Positions 42,342 to 51,037 of a stretch of 64,000 bases of DNA are shown here, one piece after another. The position numbers and the translations under genes were made by a program. Position 1 is the stretch's first letter. Each line of letters opens with the position of its first letter. This stretch comes from Streptomyces sp. R41 (GTDB lineage Bacteria; Actinomycetota; Actinomycetes; Streptomycetales; Streptomycetaceae). Location: contig NZ_CP163443.1 in assembly GCF_041053055.1 (NCBI RefSeq), positions 2,046,001 to 2,110,000 on the forward strand, read 5' to 3'. The notes below the pieces were generated by a model that did no database searches, was not told the DNA's origin, and saw only the letters and a list, made by a program, of their open reading frames with translations.

Positions 42342-42950
42342 TCAGCGAGCTCTGTTGAGGGTCTGCAGGGCCGCTTTTAGGAGCTGGCCCACCTGGGGTG
42401 TGCCTTCAGCGGCCTCGGCCTGCGGAGCGACCGCGGAGACGGCCTCGTCGGCCTCACGTGTCGCGTACCCGAGGCCGATGAGCGCCGCGTGCAGCTGGTC
42501 GCGCCAGCCCGTGCTGACCGGGGCGCCGATGCCCGTGCTGGTCCCGAGGGGTTCGCCGAGGCGGTCCTTGAGCTCCAGGAGGAGCTTCTGGGCGCCCTTC
42601 TTGCCGATGCCGGGGACGGCGGTGAGCGCCTTCTCGTCACCCGTGGCCACCGCGCGGCGCAGGGCGTCGGGGGTGTGCACGGCGAGCATGGCCTGCGCGA
42701 GGCGCGGACCGACGCCGCTCGCGGTCTGCAGCAGCTCGAACGTCTGCCGCTCGTCGTCGTCCACGAAGCCGTACAGCGTCAGCGAGTCCTCGCGGACGAC
42801 GAGGGACGTGGCGAGCTTGGCCTGCTGTCCCATGCGGAGCCCGGAGAGCGTGTTGGGCGTGCACTGGACGGCGATGCCGATGCCGCCGACCTCGACCACC
42901 GCGGAGTCGGGGGCGAGGGCGGCGACCGGGCCGCTGACGAAGGCGATCAT
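42342..42950 (-). CDS. ruvA: Holliday junction DNA-binding protein RuvA
   Basis: Tetrameric junction-binding subunit. The 202-aa protein has an N-terminal OB fold ([12 protein letters not shown]), helix-hairpin-helix motifs ([17 protein letters not shown] and [17 protein letters not shown]) and a C-terminal RuvB-binding domain ([11 protein letters not shown]). The ATG at 42950 overlaps the ruvC stop (ATGA). Confidence 0.97.
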   Translation of the reverse strand: MIAFVSGPVAALAPDSAVVEVGGIGIAVQCTPNTLSGLRMGQQAKLATSLVVREDSLTLYGFVDDDERQTFELLQTASGVGPRLAQAMLAVHTPDALRRAVATGDEKALTAVPGIGKKGAQKLLLELKDRLGEPLGTSTGIGAPVSTGWRDQLHAALIGLGYATREADEAVSAVAPQAEAAEGTPQVGQLLKAALQTLNRAR

Positions 42951-43516
42951 GCGGTACGGCCTTTCGATGCGAGTTTCGATGCGTGCAGGGCGGCAGCCTG
43001 CTGGAGCCGGTTCTGCGCGACGGCCTGCTGGAGTCTGTTCTGGGCGGGGGCGCGCCAGATGTGGCAGATGGCCAGGGCGAGGGCGTCGGCGGCGTCGGCG
43101 GGCTTGGGCGGGGCGTCGAGCCGGAGCAGACGCGTGACCATGGCACCCACCTGGGCCTTGTCCGCACGTCCGTTGCCGGTGACGGCGGCCTTGACCTCGC
43201 TCGGGGTGTGCAGGGCGACGGGGATGCCGCGCCGGGCGGCGCAGAGCATGGCGACGGCGCTGGCCTGGGCGGTGCCCATCACCGTACGCACGTTGTGCTG
43301 GCTGAACACCCGCTCCACGGCGACGAATTCGGGCTCGTGCTCGTCGAGCCAGTGCTCGATGCCCTGCTCGATGGCGACGAGGCGCACCCCCAACTCGGCG
43401 TCCACCGGGGTCCGTACGACACCGACGCCGCGCATGGTCAGGGGCCGGCCGGCGACTCCTTCGACCACACCGACTCCGCACCGGGTCAAACCGGGGTCAA
43501 CTCCCAGTACCCGCAC
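42947..43516 (-). CDS. ruvC: Holliday junction resolvase RuvC
   Basis: Nuclease that cuts Holliday junctions. The 189-aa protein begins [14 protein letters not shown] with the first catalytic Asp, then [12 protein letters not shown] and the C-terminal [12 protein letters not shown]. The C-terminus has a 9-residue tandem duplication (QNRLQQAVA then QNRLQQAAA). GTG 43516 is the standard start; an upstream in-frame ATG at 43597 gives a poor N-terminus. First gene of ruvCAB. Confidence 0.96.
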   Translation of the reverse strand: MRVLGVDPGLTRCGVGVVEGVAGRPLTMRGVGVVRTPVDAELGVRLVAIEQGIEHWLDEHEPEFVAVERVFSQHNVRTVMGTAQASAVAMLCAARRGIPVALHTPSEVKAAVTGNGRADKAQVGAMVTRLLRLDAPPKPADAADALALAICHIWRAPAQNRLQQAVAQNRLQQAAALHASKLASKGRTA

Positions 43517-43600
43517 GCATGCCCCCTTCTTCGATCTCCCCCGGCCACCGCTCGGAGGTGCCCCCAGTTCGTGCAGGCTATCGGGTGCCACCGACAAAGC

Positions 43601-43634
43601 GACGGGCCGACGGGGTGTGTCCCGTCGGCCCGTC
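43601..43634 (-). terminator. yebC terminator (14-bp perfect hairpin)
   Basis: Arms 43601-43614 and 43621-43634 are perfectly complementary over 14 bp with a 6-nt loop. It starts 16 nt past the yebC stop, reading minus, and is followed by GCTTTGT. It would also separate yebC from ruvC transcription. Confidence 0.8.
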
Positions 43635-43649
43635 GTGCTGTCAGTGCCC

Positions 43650-44402
43650 TCAGGCGTCGACCTTCGCCATCACATCGTCGCTCACATCGAAGTTGGCGAA
43701 GACGTTCTGCACGTCGTCGCTGTCCTCGAGGGCGTCGATCAGCCTGAAGATCTTCCGGGCGCCCTCCTCGTCCAGCTCGACCTGCATGGTCGGGACGAAG
43801 TTGGCGTCGGCGGAGTCGTAGTCGATTCCGGCCTCCTGGAGCGCGGTGCGCACCGCGACCAGGTCGGTGGCCTCGGAGATGACCTCGAAGGACTCACCGA
43901 GGTCGTTGACCTCCTCGGCACCCGCGTCGAGAACGGCGCCCAGGACGTCGTCCTCGGTCAGCTCGCCCTTGGGGACGATCACGACGCCCTTGCGGTTGAA
44001 GAGGTACGAGACGGAGCCCGGGTCGGCCATGTTGCCGCCGTTGCGCGTCATGGCGACGCGGACGTCCGAGGCGGCGCGATTGCGGTTGTCGGTGAGGCAC
44101 TCGATGAGCACCGCGACACCGTTCGGGCCGTAACCCTCGTACATGATCGTCTCGTAGTCGGCGCCACCGGCCTCGAGACCGCCGCCACGCTTGATCGCGG
44201 AGTCGATGTTCTTGTTTGGAACCGACGACTTCTTCGCCTTCTGCACGGCGTCGTACAGCGTCGGATTTCCGTCGAGGTCCACGCCGCCCATGCGCGCCGC
44301 GACCTCGATGTTCTTGATCAGCTTCGCGAAGAGCTTGCCGCGCTTGGCATCGATCACGGCTTTCTTGTGCTTCGTCGTGGCCCATTTAGAGTGGCCGGAC
44401 AT
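43650..44402 (-). CDS. YebC/PmpR family protein
   Basis: The 250-aa protein starts [15 protein letters not shown] and has [22 protein letters not shown] central and [14 protein letters not shown] C-terminal parts typical of the family. Members are reported as transcription regulators and, more recently, as ribosome-stalling factors acting on proline-rich stretches; which applies here is not visible in the sequence. Upstream of ruvC as in most actinobacteria. ATG at 44402. Confidence 0.95.
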   Translation of the reverse strand: MSGHSKWATTKHKKAVIDAKRGKLFAKLIKNIEVAARMGGVDLDGNPTLYDAVQKAKKSSVPNKNIDSAIKRGGGLEAGGADYETIMYEGYGPNGVAVLIECLTDNRNRAASDVRVAMTRNGGNMADPGSVSYLFNRKGVVIVPKGELTEDDVLGAVLDAGAEEVNDLGESFEVISEATDLVAVRTALQEAGIDYDSADANFVPTMQVELDEEGARKIFRLIDALEDSDDVQNVFANFDVSDDVMAKVDA

Positions 44403-44450
44403 CTGCCTGTCTCCTTCGCGTAACCCATCCAGATACGAATGCCAGAGATC

Positions 44451-45059
44451 CTACAAGGACTCCGCCGCCCGGTTCGCGCGCACCATGTCGACGAACAGGC
44501 CGTGCACGCGGTGGTCGCCGGTCAGTTCCGGGTGGAACGACGTGGCGAGCGCGTTGCCCTGGCGTACGGCGACGATGTGACCCTCGTGCTCGGCGAGCAC
44601 CTCGGCCTCGGCACCCACGGACTCGACCCAGGGGGCGCGGATGAAGACGCCCTCTACAGGATCGCCCTCGACGCCCTGGACGTCGACCGCCGCTTCGAAG
44701 GATTCGTTCTGGCGTCCGAAGGCGTTGCGGCGCACGATCATGTCGATGCCGCCGATGGTCTCCTGGCCGGAGCGCGGGTCGAGGATCTTGTCGGCGAGCA
44801 TGATCATGCCCGCACAGGTGCCGTAGACGGGCATACCGTCCCGCACGCGCGAGCGGAGGGGCTCCATCACTCCGAAGAGGACGGCCAGCTTGGAGATGGT
44901 GGTGGACTCGCCGCCGGGGATGACCAGACCATCCACCTCGGCGAGTTCCTCGGGGCGCCGCACCGGCCTGGCCACGGCATCAGCCGCGGCCAGGGCGATG
45001 AGGTGCTCCCGTACGTCGCCCTGGAGTGCCAGGACGCCTATGACAGGTGCTTCGGTCAT
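44451..45059 (-). CDS. pdxT: PLP synthase glutaminase subunit PdxT
   Basis: Supplies ammonia from glutamine to PdxS for pyridoxal 5'-phosphate synthesis. The 202-aa class I amidotransferase has [14 protein letters not shown], the nucleophile Cys in [11 protein letters not shown], and the C-terminal catalytic His/Glu in SFHPELTGD. It begins 6 nt downstream of the pdxS stop. Confidence 0.97.
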   Translation of the reverse strand: MTEAPVIGVLALQGDVREHLIALAAADAVARPVRRPEELAEVDGLVIPGGESTTISKLAVLFGVMEPLRSRVRDGMPVYGTCAGMIMLADKILDPRSGQETIGGIDMIVRRNAFGRQNESFEAAVDVQGVEGDPVEGVFIRAPWVESVGAEAEVLAEHEGHIVAVRQGNALATSFHPELTGDHRVHGLFVDMVRANRAAESL

Positions 45060-45065
45060 GGGTGG

Positions 45066-45980
45066 TTACCAGCCGCGGTTGGCGTAGCGCTCGGCCTCGG
45101 GGAGGGTGTCGCAGTTGATGCCGACCATGGCCTCGCCCAGGTTGCGGGACGCGTCCGCGATGATCTTGGGGTCGTCGTAGAAGGTGGTCGCCTTCACGAT
45201 GGCGGCGGCACGCTTGGCCGGATCGCCCGACTTGAAGATGCCGGAGCCGACGAAGACGCCCTCGGCGCCGAGCTGGCGCATGAGCGCGGCGTCGGCCGGG
45301 GTGGCGACGCCACCGGCGGAGAAGAGGACGACCGGGAGCTTGCCCAACTCGGCGACCTCCTTGACGATCTCGTACGGGGCGCGCAGCTCCTTGGCGGCGG
45401 CGTACAGCTCGTTGTTGTCGTAGCCGCGCAGGCGGGCGATCTCGTTCTTGATCTGGCGCAGGTGGCGGACGGCCTCGACGACGTTGCCGGTGCCGGCTTC
45501 GCCCTTGGAGCGGATCATGGCCGCGCCTTCGGCGATGCGGCGCAGGGCCTCACCGAGGTTGGTGGCACCACACACGAAGGGGGTCGTGAACGCCCACTTG
45601 TCGGAGTGGTTGACCTCGTCGGCGGGGGTGAGGACCTCGGACTCGTCGATGTAGTCGACGCCGAGGGACTGCAGGACCTGGGCCTCGACGAAGTGGCCGA
45701 TGCGCGACTTGGCCATGACGGGGATGGAGACCGCGTCGATGATCTCCTCGATCATGTTCGGGTCCGACATACGGGCCACGCCGCCGTCCTTGCGGATGTC
45801 GGCGGGGACCCGCTCCAGGGCCATGACGGCCACGGCGCCGGCGTCCTCGGCGATCTTCGCCTGCTCGGCGTTGACCACGTCCATGATCACGCCGCCCTTG
45901 AGCTGCTCGGCCATGCCGCGCTTTACGCGGGCGGTGCCGATCTCGGGGGTCTGGGCGGAGTTGGAGAGCGTGCTGGACAC
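45066..45980 (-). CDS. pdxS: PLP synthase synthase subunit PdxS
   Basis: Builds PLP from ribose 5-phosphate, glyceraldehyde 3-phosphate and ammonia; dodecamer with PdxT. The 304-aa protein has [20 protein letters not shown], the lysine of [14 protein letters not shown] and the active-site [14 protein letters not shown]. Highly conserved and full length. Upstream is the 267-nt gap with the second copy of the composite inverted repeat. Confidence 0.97.
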   Translation of the reverse strand: MSSTLSNSAQTPEIGTARVKRGMAEQLKGGVIMDVVNAEQAKIAEDAGAVAVMALERVPADIRKDGGVARMSDPNMIEEIIDAVSIPVMAKSRIGHFVEAQVLQSLGVDYIDESEVLTPADEVNHSDKWAFTTPFVCGATNLGEALRRIAEGAAMIRSKGEAGTGNVVEAVRHLRQIKNEIARLRGYDNNELYAAAKELRAPYEIVKEVAELGKLPVVLFSAGGVATPADAALMRQLGAEGVFVGSGIFKSGDPAKRAAAIVKATTFYDDPKIIADASRNLGEAMVGINCDTLPEAERYANRGW

Positions 45981-46073
45981 GGGTTGACCTCACTCAGTGA
46001 AAGAGGGTTTGTGCTGCACCGAGGAAACGTGAGGGGAGCAGGCCACAGCAAGGGCCAATGGGGAGCCGGTGGA

Positions 46074-46220
46074 TTTTTTTCGCCCCCGCCGCCCCTGCCC
46101 ATTCCCGTACCTGGGGGCTCCGCCCCCAGACCCCCTGGGTCGTTTTTTGCTGCGGGCCGGTGGGGGCTTGTCGCGCAGTTCCCCGCGCCCCTAAAGGGGG
46201 GGCGCTGGGGAGCTGGGCCG
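46074..46220. repeat. Composite intergenic inverted repeat, copy 2 (degenerate)
   Basis: Same modules and order as copy 1 at 29571-29700. It has a TTTTTCGCCCCC leader, CGCCCCTGCCC, the hairpin CTGGGGGC/GCCCCCAG (46121-46139), then a GCGCAGTTCCCCGCGCCCC arm (46173-46191) whose right-hand partner is degenerate. About 35 nt extra separate the two hairpins compared with copy 1. It lies between pdxS and the LemA-like gene. Same orientation as copy 1. Confidence 0.75.
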
Positions 46221-46247
46221 TCTTTTAGCCGGGGTCAAACCCCTGCC

Positions 46248-46793
46248 TCAGCTCGTCGGGCGGTCTGCCAGAGCCGTCGGGGGCTCGTCGTCCATCTCGA
46301 AGGCCATGGGGAACGGGGCATGGCCGGCGAGGTGGAACCAGCGGACCTTGCGGTGGCGGCGGAGTGCGCGGGCCGCGCGCACGGCGTCGTTGTGGAAGCG
46401 CCGGGCCATCGGCACCCGCCGCACCGCCTGCGCCAGCTCGCCGGCAGCCTCCTCGCCCCCGGGAGCCTCCCGCACCGCCTCGACCTGGGCCACCTCCCCG
46501 AACACGGCCCGCAACGCCTGGCTCAGCTCGCTCTCGGCCACCTCCCGCTGCTCCTCCTCGGCCTGCCGAGCCGCGTGCGCCGCCTCGTACAGCACGATCG
46601 AGGCGGCCGGATCGAGGACCCCGGACGTGGCCAACTCCTGTGCCACGGAAGCCCGGCGCAGCAACTGCGCGTCGAGTGCGGCGCGGGCGGCGTCGATGCG
46701 GGCGTGCAGCCGGTCCAGTCGCCCGGCGGTCCAGCTCAGGTAGAGGCCGATCGCGACGAGGCCGACGAGGATCCAGATGAGGGTTGCGGTCAC
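46248..46793 (-). CDS. LemA-like membrane-anchored helical protein
   Basis: The 181-aa protein has an N-terminal helix (LIWILVGLVAIGLYLSW) followed by a helical bundle with ARIDAARAALDAQLLRRASV and FHNDAVRAARALRRHRKVRW. This resembles the LemA fold (short anchor, long antiparallel helices, NDAV-like motif), but similarity is only partial, so the assignment is an inference. GTG 46793. It lies 11 nt after the formylglycine-generating enzyme stop. Confidence 0.7.
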   Translation of the reverse strand: MTATLIWILVGLVAIGLYLSWTAGRLDRLHARIDAARAALDAQLLRRASVAQELATSGVLDPAASIVLYEAAHAARQAEEEQREVAESELSQALRAVFGEVAQVEAVREAPGGEEAAGELAQAVRRVPMARRFHNDAVRAARALRRHRKVRWFHLAGHAPFPMAFEMDDEPPTALADRPTS

Positions 46794-46804
46794 GGGCGGC
46801 AAGG

Positions 46805-47977
46805 CTACCCGGGTACGGTCACCGCTCTTCGCGGGTCCCAGGCGCAACGGAAACCGCCGTGCCCGGTCGAGGAGTCGGGCGTGTTCTTGGAACGGGCCGC
46901 GACCCGGTAGCGGTTGCAGTACGAGGCGTGGCACAGATAGGACCCGCCGCGGATCACGCGCGGTTCGGCGCCCACCACGGAGAACTGACCACCTGCGCCC
47001 ACTGCGGACAACTTGTCTGCCTCCACCGCGGACAACCCGTCGGGACCCACCGCAGACAACTGGCCGGCGTCCATCGCGGACAACTCGTCGGCACCTATAG
47101 CAGATCCCCGGCTGGAGCCCACCGCGGACAACCGGCCGGCACCCGCCGCGGACAACCGATCGGCCTCCACCGCGGACAACTGGGCAGCATCCGCCGCGGA
47201 GAAGAGGTCCGCGCACCACTCCCACACGTTCCCCGACGTGTTGTAGAGCCCGAAGCCGTTGGGCTCGTACGCGTCGACGGGTACCGTCCCGGTCGTGCCG
47301 CCCGGCCGCGTGCTGACCCTGGGGAAGTCCCCCTGCCAGGTGTTCATCCGCTCGCGCCCGCCCGGCGCGAACTCGTCGCCCCAGGGATAGCGGGCCCCCT
47401 CGAGGCCGCCCCGCGCCGCGTACTCCCACTCGGCCTCGGTGGGCAGCCGCGCGCCCGCCCAGCAGCAGTACGCGAGCGCGTCGTGGTACGAGACGTGCAC
47501 GACAGGGTGGTCCGTGCGGCCTTCGAGGTCCGAACCCGGTCCCTCCGGCGCACTCCAGCACGCGCCCTCGACACCGAGCCACCACGGTGCCGCGGCAACT
47601 GCCCCCGTCACGGCGTCCCGCGCACCGGGATGCAGCAACAGGTGGAACACGAACGAACTGCCGTACCGCTCCGCCTCCGTCCGGTACCCGGTCGCCCGCA
47701 CGAAGTCGGCGAACCTGGCGTTGGTGACGGCGGTCGCGTCGATCCGGAACGGCTCCACGGTCACCGTACGGACGGGCCCCTCCGCATCGTCCGGATACCC
47801 CTCGCCGAAGGCGTCACCCATGCGGAACTCGCCACCCGGCAGTTCGATGGCGGTGATGTCGTGCCCCGGTCCGCGACCACTTCGCGGACTGGGCACGGCG
47901 GCCAGTTGGAGAAGTGAACCGACCTCCCCGCGCGCGGGCGCGCAGCACGACGCTCCCCCGCCCGACGTGTCCGGCAC
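46805..47977 (-). CDS. Formylglycine-generating enzyme with internal 8-residue tandem repeats
   Basis: Converts a sulfatase Cys to formylglycine. The 390-aa protein has the FGE-sulfatase domain with FRMGDAFGEG, HPVVHVSYHDA, LPTEAEWEYAARGG, GNVWEWCAD and the C-terminal active-site pair C349 and C354 in RGGSYLCHASYCNRYR. Both copper-binding cysteines are present, so it is a candidate genuine FGE rather than an EgtB-like relative. Between residues 259 and 338, where homologues have a loop of about 30 residues, are nine or so LSAVxADx octapeptides. The N-terminus contains CCAPAR (C12), itself a CxPxR match. GTG start, 2 nt after the pimA stop position. No sulfatase gene is in the window. Confidence 0.93.
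   Translation of the reverse strand: MPDTSGGGASCCAPARGEVGSLLQLAAVPSPRSGRGPGHDITAIELPGGEFRMGDAFGEGYPDDAEGPVRTVTVEPFRIDATAVTNARFADFVRATGYRTEAERYGSSFVFHLLLHPGARDAVTGAVAAAPWWLGVEGACWSAPEGPGSDLEGRTDHPVVHVSYHDALAYCCWAGARLPTEAEWEYAARGGLEGARYPWGDEFAPGGRERMNTWQGDFPRVSTRPGGTTGTVPVDAYEPNGFGLYNTSGNVWEWCADLFSAADAAQLSAVEADRLSAAGAGRLSAVGSSRGSAIGADELSAMDAGQLSAVGPDGLSAVEADKLSAVGAGGQFSVVGAEPRVIRGGSYLCHASYCNRYRVAARSKNTPDSSTGHGGFRCAWDPRRAVTVPG
46964..47205. repeat. 24-bp in-frame minisatellite inside the FGE gene
   Basis: The core CGCGGACAAC (plus strand) or a close variant starts at 47003, 47027, 47051, 47075, 47099, 47123, 47147, 47171 and 47195: nine occurrences at exactly 24-bp spacing, with one worn copy at 47099. 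24 bp equals eight codons, so frame is preserved. Confidence 0.95.
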
Positions 47978-47979
47978 GT

Positions 47980-49140
47980 TCAGTCCCGCGCCAGCCCGAA
48001 CCGCGCCCGGAACCCGGTCCGTTCGTCGGTGGCCACCGCCGCCGCTCCATCCGTGACCGTCTCGTACACGGACAGGATGTCCGCCGCGACCGTCGACCAG
48101 TCGAAGCGCCGGACGTGGGCGCTCCCCCGCTCGCGCAGTTCGGCCCGGCGCGCCGGGTCACCGAGGAGGCGCAGAGCGGAAGCGGCGAGCGCGTCGGCGT
48201 CCTCGTTGGCGAACAGCTCGCCCGCCGCGCCCTGGTCGAGGACCTGGGCGAACGCGTCGAGGTCGGAGGCGAGAACCGGTGCCCCCGCCGACATCGCCTC
48301 CACGAGGATTATCCCGAAGCTCTCGCCGCCGGTGTTGGGCGCCACGTACACGTCGACGCTGCGCAGGAAGCGGGCCTTGTCCTCGTCGCTGATCATGCCG
48401 AGGAACTCGACGCGCGAGCGCAACTCGGCGGGGAGGGACTCGACCGCCTCCTCCTCGTCGCCGCGTCCGGCGACCAGGAGCCTGGTCTGCGGGCGCTCGG
48501 CGAGGATCTTCGGCAGGGCCTTCATGAGGACCGGCAGGCCCTTGCGAGGCTCGTCGATGCGGCCGATGAAGCCGAGGGTGTCGCCCTGCCACTCGGCCTT
48601 GGGCTTGGCACGGGCGAAGAAGTCGACGTCGACACCGTTCGGGATGACGACGGCGTCGCCGCCCAGGTGTTCCACGAGGGTGCGGCGCGCGTACTCGCTC
48701 ACCGCGATCCGCGCGCTGATCTTCTCCAGGGCCGCCTGGAGGATCGAGTACGCGGCGACCATCGCCCGGGAGCGCGGATTCGAGGTGTGGAAGGTGGCGA
48801 CGATGGGACCCTGCGCGGCCCAGCAGGCCAGCAGGCCGAGTGACGGCGAGGTCGGTTCGTGGATGTGGATCACGTCGAAGGTGCCGTCGTGCAGCCAGCG
48901 CCGCACCCGGGCCGCTGAGAGGAAGCCGAAGTTCAGGCGCGCCACGGAGCCGTTGTAGGGCACCGGGACCGCGCGGCCCGCCGAGACGACGTACGGGGGC
49001 AGTGGTGTCTCGTCGTCCGCGGGGGCGAGGACGGACACCTCGTGGCCGAGGCGGATGAGGTGCTCGGCCAGGTCACGGATGTGGAACTGGACGCCGCCCG
49101 GCACGTCCCAGGAGTACGGGCAGACGATTCCGATCCTCAC
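47980..49140 (-). CDS. pimA: Phosphatidyl-myo-inositol mannosyltransferase (PimA-type)
   Basis: GT4 glycosyltransferase that adds the first mannose to phosphatidylinositol at the inner membrane leaflet. The 386-aa protein begins MRIGIVCPYSWDVPGGVQFH, with the GT4 acceptor loop, and carries the nucleotide-sugar EX7E element in GESFGIILVEAM. GTG 49140 overlaps the acyltransferase stop (GTGA). Followed 2 nt later by the FGE gene. Confidence 0.93.
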   Translation of the reverse strand: MRIGIVCPYSWDVPGGVQFHIRDLAEHLIRLGHEVSVLAPADDETPLPPYVVSAGRAVPVPYNGSVARLNFGFLSAARVRRWLHDGTFDVIHIHEPTSPSLGLLACWAAQGPIVATFHTSNPRSRAMVAAYSILQAALEKISARIAVSEYARRTLVEHLGGDAVVIPNGVDVDFFARAKPKAEWQGDTLGFIGRIDEPRKGLPVLMKALPKILAERPQTRLLVAGRGDEEEAVESLPAELRSRVEFLGMISDEDKARFLRSVDVYVAPNTGGESFGIILVEAMSAGAPVLASDLDAFAQVLDQGAAGELFANEDADALAASALRLLGDPARRAELRERGSAHVRRFDWSTVAADILSVYETVTDGAAAVATDERTGFRARFGLARD

Positions 49141-50102
49141 GGAGTCCCTTTCTCAGGGTCCTTCTCGGAGTTCTCAGGGTCCTTTCCGGTGTTGTCAGGA
49201 TCCTTCCCCGGGTCGAGGTCCTTGAGCCACAAGCGCTGCAGCATGTGCCAGTCCTCCGGATGGTCGGCGATCCCCGTGGCGAAGGCGTCGGCCATCGCCT
49301 GTGTCATGACAGACGTCTTTTCGGCCCGGGTACCTGTCTCGGGCACCTCGACGGGGGGATGTACGCGGCCCTTCATCACGGGTGAGTCGTCGTACCAGAG
49401 CGTCACCGGAAGGAGCAGGGCGCCGGTCTGCTGGGCGAGCAGGGCCGGTCCCGCGGGCATCCTGGTCGCCTCGCCGAAGAACTCCACCTCGACACCGGAC
49501 GAGGACAGGTCGCGCTCGGCGACCAGGCAGATCAGCCCGCCGTCGCGCAGCCGCCGGGCCAGCGTGCCGAACGCGGTGCCGCCGCTGTGCGGCAGGACCT
49601 CCATACCGAGGCCCTCGCGATAGGCGACGAAACGGTCGTACAGCGATTCGGGCTTGAGGCGCTCGGCGACCGTCGTGAACGGCGTCCGAAGCTTCGTGGT
49701 GACCCAGGCACCCGCGAGATCCCAATTGCCCATGTGCGGGAGAGCGAGGATGACACCCCGGTCGGAGGCGATGCCGTCCGTCAGGTAGTGCACGTCTTTG
49801 GCCTCGAAGCCCGTCTTCACGCGCTCCTCGCTCCAGGCGGGCAGCCGGAAGGACTCCATCCAGTAGCGCAGGTACGAGCGCATGCCGGCCCTGGAGAGCT
49901 CGGCGAGCCGCTCCGGCGTCGCGTCGGGCATCACGCGCGCGTAGTTGCTCTCCAGGCGCTGTACGCCCTTGCCGCGCTTCTTCCAGGCGAGGTCGGCGAT
50001 GGTCCGGCCGAGCCGCACGGCGACCGGCTCGGGGAGCTTCTTGACGGTGCTCCAGCCGAGCGCGTACGCCCCGTCCACCAGCCGGTCCTGGAGGCTGGTC
50101 AC
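49137..50102 (-). CDS. Phosphatidylinositol mannoside acyltransferase (PatA-like)
   Basis: Lysophospholipid acyltransferase family member that acylates PIMs. The 321-aa protein has the LpxL/HtrB-type HxxxD-like motif ALPHMGNWDLAGAWV and the acyl-CoA site region. The C-terminus ends in a KDPxN/EK repeat (DPGKDPDNTGKDPENSEKDPEKGTP, split by repeats of about 7 residues), which is odd. GTG 50102 overlaps the pgsA stop (GTGA), favouring this start over an upstream one. Confidence 0.92.
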   Translation of the reverse strand: MTSLQDRLVDGAYALGWSTVKKLPEPVAVRLGRTIADLAWKKRGKGVQRLESNYARVMPDATPERLAELSRAGMRSYLRYWMESFRLPAWSEERVKTGFEAKDVHYLTDGIASDRGVILALPHMGNWDLAGAWVTTKLRTPFTTVAERLKPESLYDRFVAYREGLGMEVLPHSGGTAFGTLARRLRDGGLICLVAERDLSSSGVEVEFFGEATRMPAGPALLAQQTGALLLPVTLWYDDSPVMKGRVHPPVEVPETGTRAEKTSVMTQAMADAFATGIADHPEDWHMLQRLWLKDLDPGKDPDNTGKDPENSEKDPEKGTP

Positions 50103-50764
50103 GACGTGGCCCCGCTGTTCTGGGCCGCGGCCGCGGCGTCCGCCTCCGCGGACTCCCGGCGCACCGTGACGACGCGCTGGATCAGCGTCACGAGGCTGCC
50201 GACGGCGACGATCCACAGGGCGATGGGCAGCAGCACCTGGATGCCGGGCACGCCGAACGTGTGCAGGCCCGCGAGGCCGGCCGCGACCAGCGAGATCACC
50301 AGCCGCTCGGCGCGCTCCACCAGCCCGTTGACCGCGACCGGCAGGCCGATCGACTCGCCGCGGGCCTTGGTGTACGAGACCACCTGGCCGCTGGCCAGGC
50401 AGAAGATCGAGACGGCACACAGGACGTTGTTGTCGCCGTTGCCCGCGTACCAGAGCGCGAAGCCGCCGAAGATCGCGCCGTCGGCGACCCGGTCGAGCGT
50501 CGAGTCGAGGAAGGCGCCCCAGCGGCTGGAGCGGCCGAGCTGGCGCGCCATGTTGCCGTCGACGAGGTCCGAGAACACGAAGAGCGTGATGACGATCGTG
50601 CCCCAGAAGAACTCCCCCCGGGGGTAGAAGACCAGCGCGCCCGCCATGACTCCGGCCGTGCCCAGGAGGGTGACCGTGTCGGGGCTTACCCCCCGGCGGA
50701 TGAGAAACGCGGCGAACGGTGTGAGGACACGCGTGAAGAATGCACGCGCGTACTTGTTCAGCAT
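50099..50764 (-). CDS. pgsA: Phosphatidylinositol phosphate synthase (CDP-alcohol phosphotransferase)
   Basis: Joins CDP-diacylglycerol and inositol 1-phosphate, the first step of PI and PIM synthesis. The 221-aa membrane protein has all eight signature residues D66-x2-D69-G70-x2-A73-R74-x8-G83-x3-D87-x3-D91, and about six helices. ATG 50764 chosen from family length, though only a weak GGAAGG with short spacing precedes it; an ATG at 50821 remains possible. First gene of the pgsA-acyltransferase-pimA set. Confidence 0.92.
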   Translation of the reverse strand: MLNKYARAFFTRVLTPFAAFLIRRGVSPDTVTLLGTAGVMAGALVFYPRGEFFWGTIVITLFVFSDLVDGNMARQLGRSSRWGAFLDSTLDRVADGAIFGGFALWYAGNGDNNVLCAVSIFCLASGQVVSYTKARGESIGLPVAVNGLVERAERLVISLVAAGLAGLHTFGVPGIQVLLPIALWIVAVGSLVTLIQRVVTVRRESAEADAAAAAQNSGATS

Positions 50765-51037
50765 GGCCTTCCCGAGGGTCGGTGTCGCCGCGCGGCCCCT
50801 GCTGGCCACCGGCTGGCCCATCGTAGCCACGCGCGCGCATGTGCGACGGTCGGGCACCCGCACCCCGTGTCCTGACGGGATGCCGTCGGTGGCCGGGCGC
50901 GATCGCGTCCGCCGTATGGACGCACCGTGACGGGAGTGCAAAGCTCGAAGACACCGCGGGCGTCATCGGAGCCGCACCGCACGCGGATCCGTATGCCCGC
51001 GCCCACAGTGACCTCACCGTGCACGGGAGGCAAGGCC

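Noticed and set aside
46805..47977. EgtB/ergothioneine-type sulfoxide synthase assignment for the FGE
   Set aside because: Both active-site cysteines (C349, C354) and RGGSYLCHxSYCNRYR match true FGE; EgtB lacks this pair and carries a DinB-like N-terminal domain absent here.
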